Notes: generated by a model not told the origin, from the letters alone. A stretch of DNA of 64,000 nt from Lolium rigidum (GCF_022539505.1 NC_061514.1:343650644-343714643), one strand, 5' to 3'; counted from the stretch's first letter, positions 51,400 to 62,890 are shown. Translations and numbers: made by a program.

Positions 51400-52450
51400 G
51401 ACATGTGAACATATAAAAATGTTCTTAAACGTTGATAAATGTATTTATGTTTATATAAATTAACATGAAGTCCAAACAGTGTTCAAAGGTTAAAAAACAT
51501 ACGTTTACGTATTCAAACAATATATTCACGGTTCGCACAAAAAATTATTCACAACTCAATAAAATGTTCTCGGTCCAAACAATGTTCACGGGTTCAAATA
51601 AAATATGTATATGTATTCTAAAAGTTGTTCTTACTTTCAGAAAATATATAATTTTGCAGATTTTTTTCTTTGGTTCAAAATAGTGTTCATTGGTTCAAAA
51701 TAAAGTATGATAAAAATGTTTATAGGTTTAAAAAGCACGTTCATAGGTTTAAAAAACATTCATAATTTCAGAAATATATTCATTAGGTTCAAAAATATAT
51801 TCAAGGGTTTAAAGAAATATGTTCACATAGTTTGAAAAAGGTTCAGAAGGTTTAAATAATTATTCATGGGTTCAAAAATGTACGTTCCTGGATTTAGAAA
51901 AATCAAGTGTTCTGAAAAATATTCATGGTTCTTAAAAGTATGTTCCCGCATTCGGGAAAGTAATATGTTCAAAAAATATTCATGGTTCTAGAAAAAAAAG
52001 TGTTCATCGATTAAAAAAAAGTGCATGATGTTTCAAAAAAAACATGTTCATGAGGTTAAAAAAATAACTTGGGTTCCCAAAATGTTCACGATTCAAAATG
52101 AAGTTTTATGATGTTTGAAAAAAGATCAAGGAGTTAAATAAATAGTTTGACCAGATTCAATAAATATTCACATTTCCACAAAAAAAGGTACATGATGTTT
52201 AGAAAAAATGTTCATGGATTCAAAAATACTTTCATTTGGGGTATTAAATAATTTCACATGTTTCAAAAATGGTCAACGCTTTGAGAATTGTTCACGCTGG
52301 TCAAACAATAATTCCACAAGGTTAACAAAAATACTTCATGAGATTCGAAAAATCTTTACTGTTCGAAAAAACTTCACAGTATTTCTATAAAGGTTACGAA
52401 ACAATTTTCTAATAAATAAGCTCACTTTTATAAATGAATACAAGCAAAAT
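51400..52450. repeat. AT-rich block of degenerate GTTCA...AAAA periodic motif
   Basis: Dozens of variants of ATGTTCA, (C/T)GGTTCAAAAA and AATATTCA at irregular 20-35-bp spacing. Such blocks recur at 53090-53960, 54590-55080 and 55380-55930, alternating with GC-rich segments. No coding potential. Confidence 0.7.
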
Positions 52451-52879
52451 ACATTAAAAAATCGAAATCTAAAAAATACTAGAGATAATGTTGTACCAAG
52501 AGTTACCTTTGTCAGTTGTAAGATTAGCGCGTGGCCACCGCTGTGTAGCTTTTTTTTCATATAGGAAACATTGGAGTTAATCATAACAAGAGATACAGTG
52601 CTCTCGGCAGCTACTAATCCTGAAGCGTTCCCGACGCAGTCGTCAAACAAGATAATATATATGTTCATGTATTGGAAAAGTATTTGACAGGATAAAAAAT
52701 GTGGATGGTACAACAAATGTACATTAGAATAAACTGTCGAAAATAGAAGAATGCAAACGAAAAAATAAAATAAAAATATAAAAGTGCCTGTTTTATTGGC
52801 CAATTACATTTCTTAATTAGTCCAGCTGAAGAACTGTTGTGAACCAGTCGACTAGTACAAAGCAGCACAAGGATACGAA

Positions 52880-54275
52880 CCTGTGAAAGCAGCAGGCGAC
52901 GGGAGCTCCTAGTCACCGCCCTTTGCGGCGTGTGCACGTCGCGCCGCCTGAAGCGACCGCGAGATGGGCCAGGCCCATATATTTCAATACTTTGCTGACT
53001 AGCTCGTGTAATCGTGTTTGTGCTTCTACGTTGCTTTCCGGTTCTGGGTTTCTGCTAATTGCTGATGGCTTTCGACTAGTTTTTTTAAAACCTGTTTAGT
53101 ATTTTATTTTTTGCCAAATACTTTTACATGTTTTATTATTATAAAAAGTATTTTATTCTGATTTTATTTTTTATCACAGTATAATTTTTTCAAACCCATG
53201 AATATTTTGTAAAAACACGAACATTTTTTTTCCAAACCATCAATACATTTTCGGAACATGTGAAATTTTTCCGAATCCGTGAATGCATTTTCTTCAACCA
53301 ATGATAATATATTAAACCTTGTAAACATTTTATGAAAGCAACATAAAAAAATTTCGACACCCTTTTTAGAATTATGTGAAATTATATTTTAAACCTCGTG
53401 AACAATTTTATAATTCGTTAACCTATTTTCTGGTCTCCATGAACAATTTATTTTAATCACATGAACTTTTTTTATAAAATTCATTAATCTATTTTCAGAG
53501 TACATGAACATTTTCTTTTAACAGAGTGAACATTTTTATAAATCCATTAGCCTATTTCAGAATCCATGAACAAAATTTTAAACATGGTGAATGTTTTTTT
53601 GAAATTGTTAACCTATTTTCGAACATCCATGAAAAAACTTTTAATCACGTAAACATTTTTATAAATTCATTAACCTATTTTTTGGAATATGTGAACAAAA
53701 TTTAAAACATCGTGAACATTTTTCTTTTATCGTTGAACAATTTTTAATCTCACGAATAATTTTTTAAATATGAATGTTTTCAAAGTTAAACAATTTTAAA
53801 ATGTGAACAATTTTCAAGTTTGAACGATTTTTCAAAAAGACTACTATGAACATTTTTAAAATCCGAACGATTTTCAAAATCTAAACGTTTTCCAAATTCA
53901 GAACAATTTTAAAATATATACATTTTTTAAATATCATAAAAGATAAATAAAAATGGAAAATAAATAGAAAAACTAAATAGAAAAAAATAAAAGAAAAAAA
54001 ACGTAACCAAGAAAACCTGGGGAGGTAACCAGAATGTGCGTCCACTTCAAAACTGAACTTAAGGAGAACAGAAAAGTAGCAGAAAGAGAACTGGACATAG
54101 GGTAAGCGTAGTATAATAATAATACCAAAAAATAAAGAAAACAAAAGAGTAGCAGAAAGCGACAGCTTAACCGGGCCAGGCCCACTACAGCAGCGGAAGC
54201 CTGAGAGGGGTACGCGGCGCTAGCGATCGGGGCCGCAATAGGCGGCGTATAGGAATTGCGGTAGGCGACGGGGGA
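52880..54275. mobile_element. Foldback-type module 1: GC-rich inverted ends, AT-rich interior
   Basis: The left GC-rich end (52900-52980, with GCGCCGCCTGAAG and GATGGGCCAGGCCCA) is similar in inverted orientation to the right GC-rich end (54165-54270, with CCGGGCCAGGCCCAC then a GCAGCGGAAGCCTGAGAGG phrase). Between them is the degenerate GAACATTTT/ATAAATTC motif. Non-coding. The class is unknown to me, and Mutator-like non-autonomous elements can look like this. Confidence 0.5.
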
Positions 54276-54334
54276 CTCATTCGCTTGCAAACGGGCGAAA
54301 CAGTAAAAAAGAAGTAAACTATTTAACGGGGAAC

Positions 54335-54590
54335 AATCTAACTCATATGGCCCGAGCCCATTGCTGGACAGGGGTATATGCGGCGACTCACGAATTTACG
54401 CTTGATGCTGCATATACGACGCCAGCAGAACAGAGGCCCATAAATTAGCACGCCGGGCATCCGGTTGCTCAAGAGAGCACCTGTGGCAGCATTGGGCCCT
54501 CTTTCGGGCCGTCCTCCTATACACCGATCAGGTCGGCGCGTACCACGCACGGTACAGGCCGGCCCAGTTTAGGTGTTAACCGTTTTTTTT
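54335..54590. other. GC-rich island between AT-rich blocks
   Basis: Contains TGGCCCGAGCCCATTG and GGCCGGCCCAGTTTAGG, the same CCCA/GGGCC style as the module ends. It may be a rearranged or older end of the same family. Confidence 0.35.
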
Positions 54591-55119
54591 TTCTTTGAAT
54601 CATTTTTTCTATTCAGTTAATTTATTTCTGTTTCTTTTTTATATAAGACTTGAAAATTATTGAAATTCAAACAAATGATAAAAATAGGTCTCTAATTTAA
54701 TTTTTTCGTAATTTTTAAAATTTCAAAGTTGAAAATTGTTCAAATTTAAAAAATGTTCAAATTTGAAATTTGGTCGCGTAAAAAAGGTTCAAATTTTTAT
54801 TTTTTCCAATTATTCAGATTTTAAAATCCGTTCAAATTTTAAAACTTTTAAGGTCTAAAAATTGTTCGACTTTTAAAATTGTTCAAATTTTGAAAATAAT
54901 ATAATTTTCCAAATATGTTCAAAATATAAAACTGTTCATTTTCAAAACTGTTCAAATCTTGAAATTATTCAAATTTTAAAACTATTCAAATTTTAAAATA
55001 TTCATATTTTGAAAGAATTTCGGGAAATATATTTCTAAAAAAATGTTAGATTCTGAAAAAGAAAATAGTAGTAATAGAAAAGAAACAGAAAAAGGAAAAA
55101 ATCGTACCAGGGCATAATG

Positions 55120-56085
55120 GGCCAGGGCCCATCCTACCCGACCTGGTCGCTGGGGTGTGCGGCACCCCCGCACGAGCTGACGGGAGCCCCTATTCAGCGC
55201 CCTCGGCGATTCGTACCTGGCGCTCCGCCTGAAAGACCTAGTACTGGGCCGGGCCCATTTGTTCTTGCGAGCTTACTTCGGTCGTAGAGTCGAACGCTGG
55301 CTGGCTGGTATCGTTAGTATCAGTTCTGCTCCGATTTTCTAGAGGTTTTCTATCTGTTCTGCTCCAGTTTTCTGGAGGTTTTACATGAAAAATATTCGGA
55401 TTTCGAAAAGGTTCATATTTGAAAAATATTTCAATTTAAAAAATATTTTTAAAAATGTTCAAAATTTTCCAATCTTGTTTTAGTTTGATTGTAAAAAATA
55501 TTTAAATCTGAAAAAGTTTGGATATAAAAATGTTCACATTTAAAAATTGTTCGAATCTAAAAAATATTTAAATTTAAAAAATGTTTAAATTTGGACAATG
55601 TTCAAATTTAAAAAAATGTTCAAATCTAAAAATGTTCCAATTAAAAAAGTTCAATTCTAAAAAAATGTGTGAACTTTATAAATATTTGAATCTGAAAATG
55701 TTATAATTTCAAAATGTTCAGATCTAAAAATTGTTGTAATATAAAAAAGTTGAAAATTAAAACTGTTCAAAATTCGAAAACAGTTCAAAAAATGAAGTGT
55801 TTGGATTTAAAAAGTTCGAAAAAGTTTAAAATTCAAGATTGGAAAAAAAGTTCAAAAACTGGTCAGAAAAATCAGAAAACCACGAAAAACCGAAAACCAG
55901 AACAAAAACAAGAGCAACCATAGAAAAACCACCTAAAGCCGAAATAAACCTGAGAAAAAACATACCGCTGCTGCTAATGGGTCAGCCCACCCCGTCCGCC
56001 GTTTCAGGTGGGAGCGAATCGCTCCCGCAATGAGCAGCGAATAGGGATCGCCCGAGCTGACCAGGTCGGCTTATAGCAGCCCCCT
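55120..56085. mobile_element. Foldback-type module 2: GC-rich inverted ends, AT-rich interior
   Basis: The left end (55170-55262) has GAGCCCCTATTCAGCGCCCT, GGCGATTCG, GCTCCGCCTGAAAG and GGGCCGGGCCCAT. The reverse complement of the right end (55978-56075) has GATCCCTATTCGCTGCTCAT, AGCGATTCGCTCCCACCTGAAA and GGGCTGACCCAT in the same order. The interior is the AAAATGTTCAAATTT motif. This inverted order of four shared blocks supports a real element of about 0.95 kb. Confidence 0.55.
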
Positions 56086-56484
56086 CTTTCGTAAGGCCTA
56101 TGTTTGAGCAACTTCGTTTGCTGCGTTTCCTTCGAAGAATACACACCCACCCATCCCAATATACCTCATCAGACTTCCCTCAAAACCTCAAAATCAATGG
56201 TCAATCCAGTACATAACCGTTCAATTATGTTCACATCAGTCATTCGATTTTCTCAGTTCAGAGCGAGAAATCAAACATTCCCCCATGAAACTGTAACAAC
56301 CCAACTCAACAGAGAAGCATCAAGTCATGGTACAGATACAGTCATACAGACCCGTACGTCCAGCCACTCACTTAGTTACTTGTATAGTCTCCATTCTACA
56401 ATTTGCCACTCACTAAGACCAGCAATTCACACGAGTGGGGCATGACGACGAGCCACAGTTGAGCATCCTCTTGTGTGGATGTCG

Positions 56485-56980
56485 CTCTCTCAAGCATTCT
56501 CTTTTCGAGCTCTCTTCCCGTCTCACGCACCTTCACTTTTTCGACAAGAACAGAGAGGTTCGTACCATTTTCAGCAGCTGTCCTCCTAGCATTGCCGCTT
56601 TTTTACTCTGAAATGGCTCCTGAGAAGGCAATCGATAGGCGGGTGCGCCCAGGATATCTGAAATTGATCGGTGCCTTCCTCAAGAATTCACCATTCGTCC
56701 CTCATCTAGCATTCACAACTTGGATCTCCTCCTCTCTCAAGCATTCTCTTTTAGAGCTCTCCTACTGTCTCACGCACCCCATTTTTTCGACAAGAACAGA
56801 GAGGTTTGCTATTTTCATCAGCTATCATCCCCCCTAACATTGCCACTTCTGCCCTGTCTTAACTCTAGTCTCGAGAGAACGCAAAGATAGGTGGGAGCGC
56901 ACACGATATCTGAGATCACTCGACGCAATCCTTCAGCATTCAGCAGCATCCATCCACTTCCTCCTCCGGTTGTCAGATAG
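56485..56980. repeat. Tandem duplication, 249-bp period, upstream of the small gene
   Basis: CTCTCTCAAGCATTCTCTTT at 56485 recurs at 56734. Both units continue with GTCTCACGCACC, TTTTTCGACAAGAACAGAGA, CATTGCC and GATATCTGA in order, with substitutions and small indels. Unit 2 ends about 50-80 bp before the ATG at 57029, so it covers the presumed promoter and 5' UTR. Confidence 0.85.
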
Positions 56981-57028
56981 AGCGCCCTTCCAGCTGCCAA
57001 GTTCCTCCCCCACCCCAGGAGATCAGGC

Positions 57029-57229
57029 ATGAACCACGACGAGGAGTTCGCGCTGCTCGCCAAGTTCTTCATCTCGGGCTTCCTCATCGGTATCGTGATC
57101 GGAGCGCATCCGCCCGTCTGGGCGCGCCCCGCGCTCGAGGTCTTCTTCAACGACTGGTGCGTGCGTGCGCTGGACTGGTGCGCGCGCGTGCTTCACCGGC
57201 CGCTTCGCGCGCCGCGCTTGGAGCTCTGA
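57029..57229 (+). CDS. Small GC-rich gene: 66-codon protein with one predicted membrane segment
   Basis: The frame MNHDEEFALLAKFFISGFLI continues with GIVIGAHPPVWARP and an Arg/Leu/Trp/Cys-rich C-terminus. Residues about 12-26 (KFFISGFLIGIVIGA) form a likely membrane helix after an acidic N-terminus. Third codon positions are overwhelmingly G or C (GAC GAG GAG TTC GCG CTG CTC), the signature of a transcribed grass gene and unlike all neighbours. A CT-rich leader (CCACTTCCTCCTCC, then TTCCTCCCCCACCCC) precedes the ATG. I do not recognise the family. Splicing near the C-terminus could extend the protein, because GC-rich coding-like sequence continues to about 57285. It is the best host-gene candidate in the window. 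Confidence 0.5.
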   Translation: MNHDEEFALLAKFFISGFLIGIVIGAHPPVWARPALEVFFNDWCVRALDWCARVLHRPLRAPRLEL

Positions 57230-57285
57230 CCGGCCTCGTCGCGTCGAGCTCAAGAAGAAGGCGGCCGCTTCCTCGTCAAGAACTC

Positions 57286-58217
57286 ATCGGTGATTATCTA
57301 ATCTACTGTTGTGTAGTAATAAGTAGTACTGGCAGTGGCTAGCTCCCTCGACGGCTCAGCCTACGTACCGAGGGATGCTCCGGTGCTCCCCCTAAATGAA
57401 GTTGAAGGGCTGTAGTTGTTTTTTTTGTGTGTGTTGGGTCCGCCGAAACTCATATCTAGTTCATGTATACCCGTCTATATTGATACAGTATGTGTATGTT
57501 GCGTAAGAAAAAAAAGAGGTCACGTGAGTAAGATCTTTATAGGGTCTTTCTATTTCGGCAAACGCACGTGACTGTAGATACGTACAAAAACGAGGTACAA
57601 CACAATGCGGGCCATATGGGCATATACAAGGTTGTACGGACGATGGACCTACACCAAAATTACAATCATACCCCCACTTATGAATAAGTATGGAAAGATC
57701 TTCATCGTTGTTGTGTTTGACACACCCAACATTTTTCCAGGGGAGGAGCACCGGAGCAGAAGTGCTACGTACCAGCGTACGGCGGCTTGGGTTTAGCTGT
57801 TAAATCTGCCATGTCTATAGACAGTACGTGAACTTACTGTGCTTTCGTACTCCGTATGCCAGAGGCGAGTTGATCCATCTCCCCTAGTATAATTAAGCCT
57901 GTGGGCTGTGTTTACCAGTATTGAATCTTATGCTTCGCCAAGCTACCGAAGAAATCAGATTTGTATTGAGCTACCTATCCTCATCATGTTACGCTTTTGA
58001 ACTGTCTATGATGTCGCTTTATACAGTTCAGTATCTGGAAACAAGACAACTTTAACACACGCATATCACAGAGAGACGAGTGTGAAAATTTGCAAAAAAA
58101 ATCTTCTGAGCAGGGAATGTCAACACATGACAAAACGTTTGTAAGGTGAAACTGTGTATCTTCGACAGAACAACTCAATCGACTGCAAGATCATTGGTAA
58201 AATTTAGGAAGCCAAAC
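57286..58217. other. Sequence downstream of the small gene, nothing else recognised
   Basis: Probable 3' UTR followed by unremarkable intergenic sequence. No terminus or repeat identified. Confidence 0.4.
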
Positions 58218-59814
58218 TAGTTTTTTTTTTTTTGAAACGAGGTAAAAGCTTTGTCTTATCTATTAATTTGGAAGATATGACCGAATTAATTAGAGAAAAA
58301 CCCGGGCCAAAACCATAAAACAACACCAACATCATGGAGTCACGCCCACTTACTACGCCATAGGACCAAACCAACTCAAGATCCGAGAATCAAGACCGAG
58401 CCCAAGAGACCACTTCACCCCACCAAGACTAGATGGCCTCGTACCATCGTCAGAGAGAAGACACCATGTAAGCTATGGGAGGAACAAACACGGGATGCTT
58501 AAACATAGATGAAGAAACCAACACTAGGAGGGTTGCACCAACACGCTGCCAACAACCAGCATCAAGGGCAACCCCGTCGACCGCACAACACAAAAGGTTG
58601 ACACTCTCAACCCACTCAAACTTTCGTGGCCGCCGCCCCGACATCCATCTGCTCCGTCACGCCCAATAGACCGCTAACACCAGCTTCTGGGACCACTGTC
58701 GCAACTTCCGACCACTCGCTCTCGAAGCGACGACGCCGCACGGCCCAGCCCCCCGCAGCCCAAGCTCCACAGGGAAACCGCTTGTAGACCCTGTACGTCG
58801 TGCAAACCTCCACGATAGCGGACCCAAACATAAAGTCAAACTGCCTCCACTGAAGCGTGTCGGCCGAGCCGATAACCTTGCCGCACTAGCACAAAAAGAA
58901 TGTCACCCAAGTCACGCAAGCAATGACCACTCCTCATGAGGCTGCTGCCCACCATGGCCCATGGGTACCGAGCCCGCCGCCTTGATGCACAACCAGTACG
59001 GAGCCACTGCCCCGACATCAACCGACCCATGATGCAAGAGAAACCACAAACAACCACTAAAGTTGACTCTCCAAGACGACACCCACAAGAGGGAGGCGAT
59101 CACCCCCATCGTCGCTCTCTCCTAATAAATGAAGCTTGAGTTTTCACCAGGAGAGCCGAAGGCATTCTCATCGGAAGAGAGAGCAAAATCCTACAACGAT
59201 GCTTTCAAGAAGGAAACAACGTCCGTAGACACTGCCATCGTCGGCAGCGGCATGAGGTCGGGGAAAAGACATCCGGATCTTCTCCACTCCGAGAAAAGGC
59301 TTGCTCGGAGCTAAGCAAGGATTACCGCACATCTCCATCGTCGACCACCAAGCACCTTGAAACAGCGTCCTGAGAAACACCTCATGCTACGAAGAACACA
59401 GCCGCACATCTGCCCTGGTAGGTGGCAGCACTAGCGTGCCTGGCCACCCTCATCCCGGGCCCGATTCCTTGGCATCCTCGAAGCGGCGGCCGCATCAGCA
59501 CATCACACCGCAAAGCACGCCGCCACACATCCACCAAGACTCGTCGTCCTCGACCTGGGCCGTCGCCCCGGCTTCCTCTCCGCCCCTGCGCTTCCCATGA
59601 AGCTCACGAAGATGGCCACCAGAGAGCTCCCGCCGGCCATAGCCGACACGCTGAACCTGAACCCGCCAACCCTCGAGCTAGGGGCTGAGGTCGTGCAAAT
59701 CAAGATCCACACCGACACGCCCAACCATCAACGACCCCAAATGGATGCCTCCATCTTGGCAACCGCCATCCTCACGCGGCGGAGCTCCTCGATGGAACCA
59801 AAGGCCAAGCCAAA
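58218..59814 (-). mobile_element. LINE 3' region, antisense, 5'-truncated
   Basis: A T13 run followed by GAAACGAGGTAAAAGCTTTG at 58219 is the reverse complement of a plant LINE tail with poly(A). The following 1.5 kb is GC-richer and full of short, interrupted frames (for example a CGTCGGCAGCGGCATGAGG block near 59240). It resembles the decayed C-terminal and 3' UTR part of LINEs. No intact reverse transcriptase motif was found, so the assignment rests on the tail. Confidence 0.45.
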
Positions 59815-60200
59815 CTGGTTATAGGAAGAGAAAATAAAGGTTTAGCAACCCATACAAATTCTGTTTTCCATACCTTCTTATAATCGGATTGCTGAACGGG
59901 AGTGGCAAGATTTTGAGATCTTACTTCTAATTATGCATATGGAGTCTAATTCACTCAATAATAAATTTAAATTGAGTAAAATAAAATCCAAAAAATAGGA
60001 CACATATTTATTACAATACAATGTTCATCAACAAAACAAAATTTCAATGAAGCAAATCACAAATTGCATCGAAGCCAAACATGTCAATCAAGTATTCTAT
60101 TCACCACTCCACTTCCCACATTCTTGAGTGAGATCTTGTTTAAGTTGTTGATGAGTCTTTGCATCTCGAATCTCCTGGTGAAATTGAAGGAAGTGCATGC
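59815..60200 (+). repeat. Dispersed direct repeat, copy 2
   Basis: Collinear partner of 50866-51215, about 80 percent identical by eye, with a small insertion near 59895-59925. It lies directly behind the antisense LINE fragment. Confidence 0.8.
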
Positions 60201-60229
60201 TGCCTTCTTCTCTCCTACGAGGATGCACT

Positions 60230-60354
60230 CACTACAAGAGATGGGGGATTTGTTGACGAAAACCCTGGTGACAAAAATGCATACCGTCATGGATGTGTCC
60301 TTATAGGTGACGAATTCATCTTTCGTAAAGCATTTAAGGTAATGCTTGACGGTA
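60230..60354 (+). mobile_element. CACTA left terminus, cut by gap
   Basis: CACTACAAGAGATGGGGGAT is followed by repeated TGACGAAAACC, TGACAAAAATGC and GTGACGAATTC phrases, the subterminal repeats expected of a third CACTA family. The element enters the gap at 60355. ACT precedes the terminus. Confidence 0.7.
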
Positions 60355-60454
60355 NNNNNNNNNNNNNNNNNNNNNNNNNNNNNNNNNNNNNNNNNNNNNN
60401 NNNNNNNNNNNNNNNNNNNNNNNNNNNNNNNNNNNNNNNNNNNNNNNNNNNNNN
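60355..60454. other. Assembly gap (100 N)
   Basis: 100 N between a CACTA terminus and the RNase H end of a Ty3 element. The integrase region and LTR of the latter may be hidden or lost here. Confidence 0.99.
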
Positions 60455-60822
60455 CCGCCTCGTTGTTTGCTCGTGGCACATGGTGGAATTCGCAGCCGTC
60501 GAAGAAGCCGGATAGCTGCTTGGACATGGAAGCGGTATGAGGCCATGTTGGCGTCCTTCGCATCCCAGTCGCCAGATGCTTGTTGTATGACCAAGTCGGA
60601 GTCGCCGAAGCATAGTATGCGACGCACGCCAATCTCCTTGGCCAGCTTCAGCCCATGAATGAGCGCTTCATACTCCGCCACGTTGTTGGATGCGGCGAAG
60701 TGGATCTGTAGGACGTAGTCCTGTCGGTCTCCCTTGGGAGAGGTGATGACGATGCCGGCTCCCAAGCCGTTGCGCATCTTCGAGCCGTCGAAGTGCATCT
60801 TCCAATGTGTGGAATCCGGCAC
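60455..60822 (-). pseudogene. Tat-lineage Ty3 element: second (archaeal-type) RNase H
   Basis: The frame contains WKMHFDGSKMRNGLGAGIVI, NNVAEYEALIHGLKLAKEIG and CFGDSDLVIQQASGDWDAKD. The D..G / E / D.S layout is that of the RVT_3 RNase H family, distinct from the RNase H attached to the reverse transcriptase upstream. A second RNase H placed after RT-RH is characteristic of the plant Tat/Ogre lineage. It is reached from the RT frame by a shift near 60820. It runs into the gap, with no integrase visible. Confidence 0.85.
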
Positions 60823-62178
60823 GGGCGGCGAGATATTGCATCTCGGCCCGGTCGACGAAGAAGTCCGCGAGGATCTGCGACTTGATGGCTGTGCGTGGCT
60901 CGTAGAGGATGGTGTGGGCGGCTAGCTCCAGGGCCCACTTGGCAACCCGGCCGTTGGCATCCTTGCTGCCGATGATTTCCGCCAAGGGCGCTGTGGCTAC
61001 CACCCTGATGGGGTGCTCTTGGAAGTAGTGCTTGAGCTTCTTGGCTGCCATGTAGACGCCGTAGGTGACCTTCTGGTAGTGGGGGTAGTTTTGCTTCGAC
61101 TGGGAGAGCACTTCGCTGAGGTAATAGACTGGGCGCTGGACCAGCTGCTCTCTGTTTTCGGCTTCTTTGCGCTCCACCACCAGGACAACGCTAACCACGC
61201 GGTTGGTGGCTGCGATGTACAACAGCATCGGCTCCATTGAACCCGGCGTTGCAAGGATTGGCGCGGTTGAGAGCACGCGCTTTAAGTCACGGAAGGCTTC
61301 GTCCGCCTGCGGTGACCAAACGAACTTGTCCGCCTTCTTCATCAATTGATACAGGGGCAGTGCCTTCTCCCCCAGCCGGCTGACGAAGCGGCTCAAGGAA
61401 GCCAGGCAGCCAGCGAACTTCTGGACGTCCTTGAGGCACTGCGGCAGCTCCATTTTCTCAATGGCACTGATCTTCTCCGGGTTGGCTTCGATTCCTCGCT
61501 GAGAGACGAGGTAGCCCAGGAGTTGGCCGGCCGGCACGCCGAATGTGCACTTGGCCGGGTTGAGCTTCATCCGAAATCTTCTCAGATTGGTGAAGGTTTC
61601 TCTCAGATCATCAAGGAGGGTAGGCATCTCCTTGGTTTTTACAACGACATCATCCACATATGCGTGAACGTTTCTGCCGATTTGATCCCGCAAACACTTT
61701 TGCATGCACCTTTGGTAGGTGGCGCTCGCATTTTTCAAGCCGAACGGCATAGTCGTGTAGCGTAAGCCCCGTACGGGGTAATGAACGAAGTCTTTATTTG
61801 ATCATCCGGATTCAAAGGAATCTGGTGGTAGCCTGAATAGGCATCTAGAAAAGACAACAATTCACAGCCGGCGGTCGAGTCTATGACTTGATCTATGCGC
61901 GGCAGGGGGAAGGGGTCCTTCGGGCACGCCTTGTTGAGGCTGGTGTAGTCGATACACATGCGCCAGGAGCCGTTCTTCTTCAAAACCAGGACCGGGTTTG
62001 CCAACCAGTCCGGGTGCAGCACTTCCATGATGAAGCCGGCTGCCAGCAGCCGGGCGATTTCTTCACCGATGGCCTTCCTTCGTTCTTCGGCGAAGCGCCT
62101 GAGAGGCTGCTTCACCGGCTTGGCGTCGGGCCGGACGTGGAGGTGGTGCTCAGCCAACTCCCTCGGCACACCCGGCAT
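60823..62178 (-). pseudogene. Tat-lineage Ty3 element: reverse transcriptase and first RNase H
   Basis: The RT begins at 62178-61735 with a VKQPLRRFAEERRKAIGEEI block, VLVLKKNGSWRMCIDYTSLN and FLDAYSGYHQIPLNPDDQIK. A one-base shift near 61760 moves to the long frame with MPFGLKNASATYQRCMQKCL and the active site HAYVDDVVVKTKE (about 61640-61670). The RNase H-like part follows with LYIAATNRVVSVVLV, RPVYYLSEVLSQSKQNYPHY and ELAAHTILYEPRTAIKSQIL. The order RT then RNase H, with YVDD, is typical of Ty3. Apart from the shift the catalytic motifs are intact. Confidence 0.92.
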
Positions 62179-62241
62179 GTCTCTTGGAGTCCATGCGAAG
62201 ATGTCCCGATTCTCACGGAGGAAGCTGGTGAGCTCGCTTTC

Positions 62242-62890
62242 CTATTTCTTGCTCAAGCCGGCACCGATGGTGACGTACTTGTCGGCTGCGCCGGGTCCAG
62301 CGAGGATCTTCTTGGTGTTGTCGGCCGGCTGGAAGTGGGTCGTCCCAGCCGGGTTGCCTGCAGCCGGCATGTCTGTCTGCGCGGCCTTGGCGAGGGCAAC
62401 GGCGTCGTGGATGAGCTGCTTCTCGGTGGCGATGACCGGCGTCTGGGCCATCTTGGAGCTCGCGTGGTGCAGTCCATGGAGCGGCGATAGTCGCCGGCTA
62501 TGGTGATGACCCCCTTTGGGCCGGGCAGCTTCATCTTCAGGTACCCATAGTGGGGCACCGCCATGAACTTGGTCGGGGCCGGCCTGCCCGGGAGCGCGTG
62601 GTAGGGACTCACGAGGTCCACCACCTCGAACTCGATTTTCTCGGTGCGGAAGTGATCCGGCTTCCCGAACATCACCTCCGGCGTGATCCGGCCAATCGGC
62701 CGGCAGCGGTGGCCCGGCACGATGCCATGGAAGACGGTGGGGGTGGGGCGCAACTCGGCCTCCTGGATGCCCAGCTTGCGGGCGGTGTCGCGGTAGAGGA
62801 TGTTGATGCTCGCCGCCGCCGTCGATGAGGACGCGCGAAAAACGCACGCTGCGCCGGGTTGTGCCGATGTTGGGGTCGAGGACCATGGCG
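62242..62890 (-). pseudogene. Tat-lineage Ty3 element: aspartic protease, frameshifted at the active site
   Basis: The frame MVLDPNIGTTRRSVRFSRVL reaches LIDGG, the lineage's equivalent of the DTG/DSG active site. It is then out of phase. The continuing SINILYRDTARKLGI and FRTEKIEFEVVDLVSPYHAL lie in the neighbouring long frame. A one-base indel therefore falls at the catalytic loop near 62815. A TAG stop near 62240 separates protease from RT. Confidence 0.75.

Noticed and set aside
61888..62506. Plus-strand frames of 182-200 codons
   Set aside because: Antisense to the RT/protease of the Tat element. GC-rich coding DNA often leaves the complement open.
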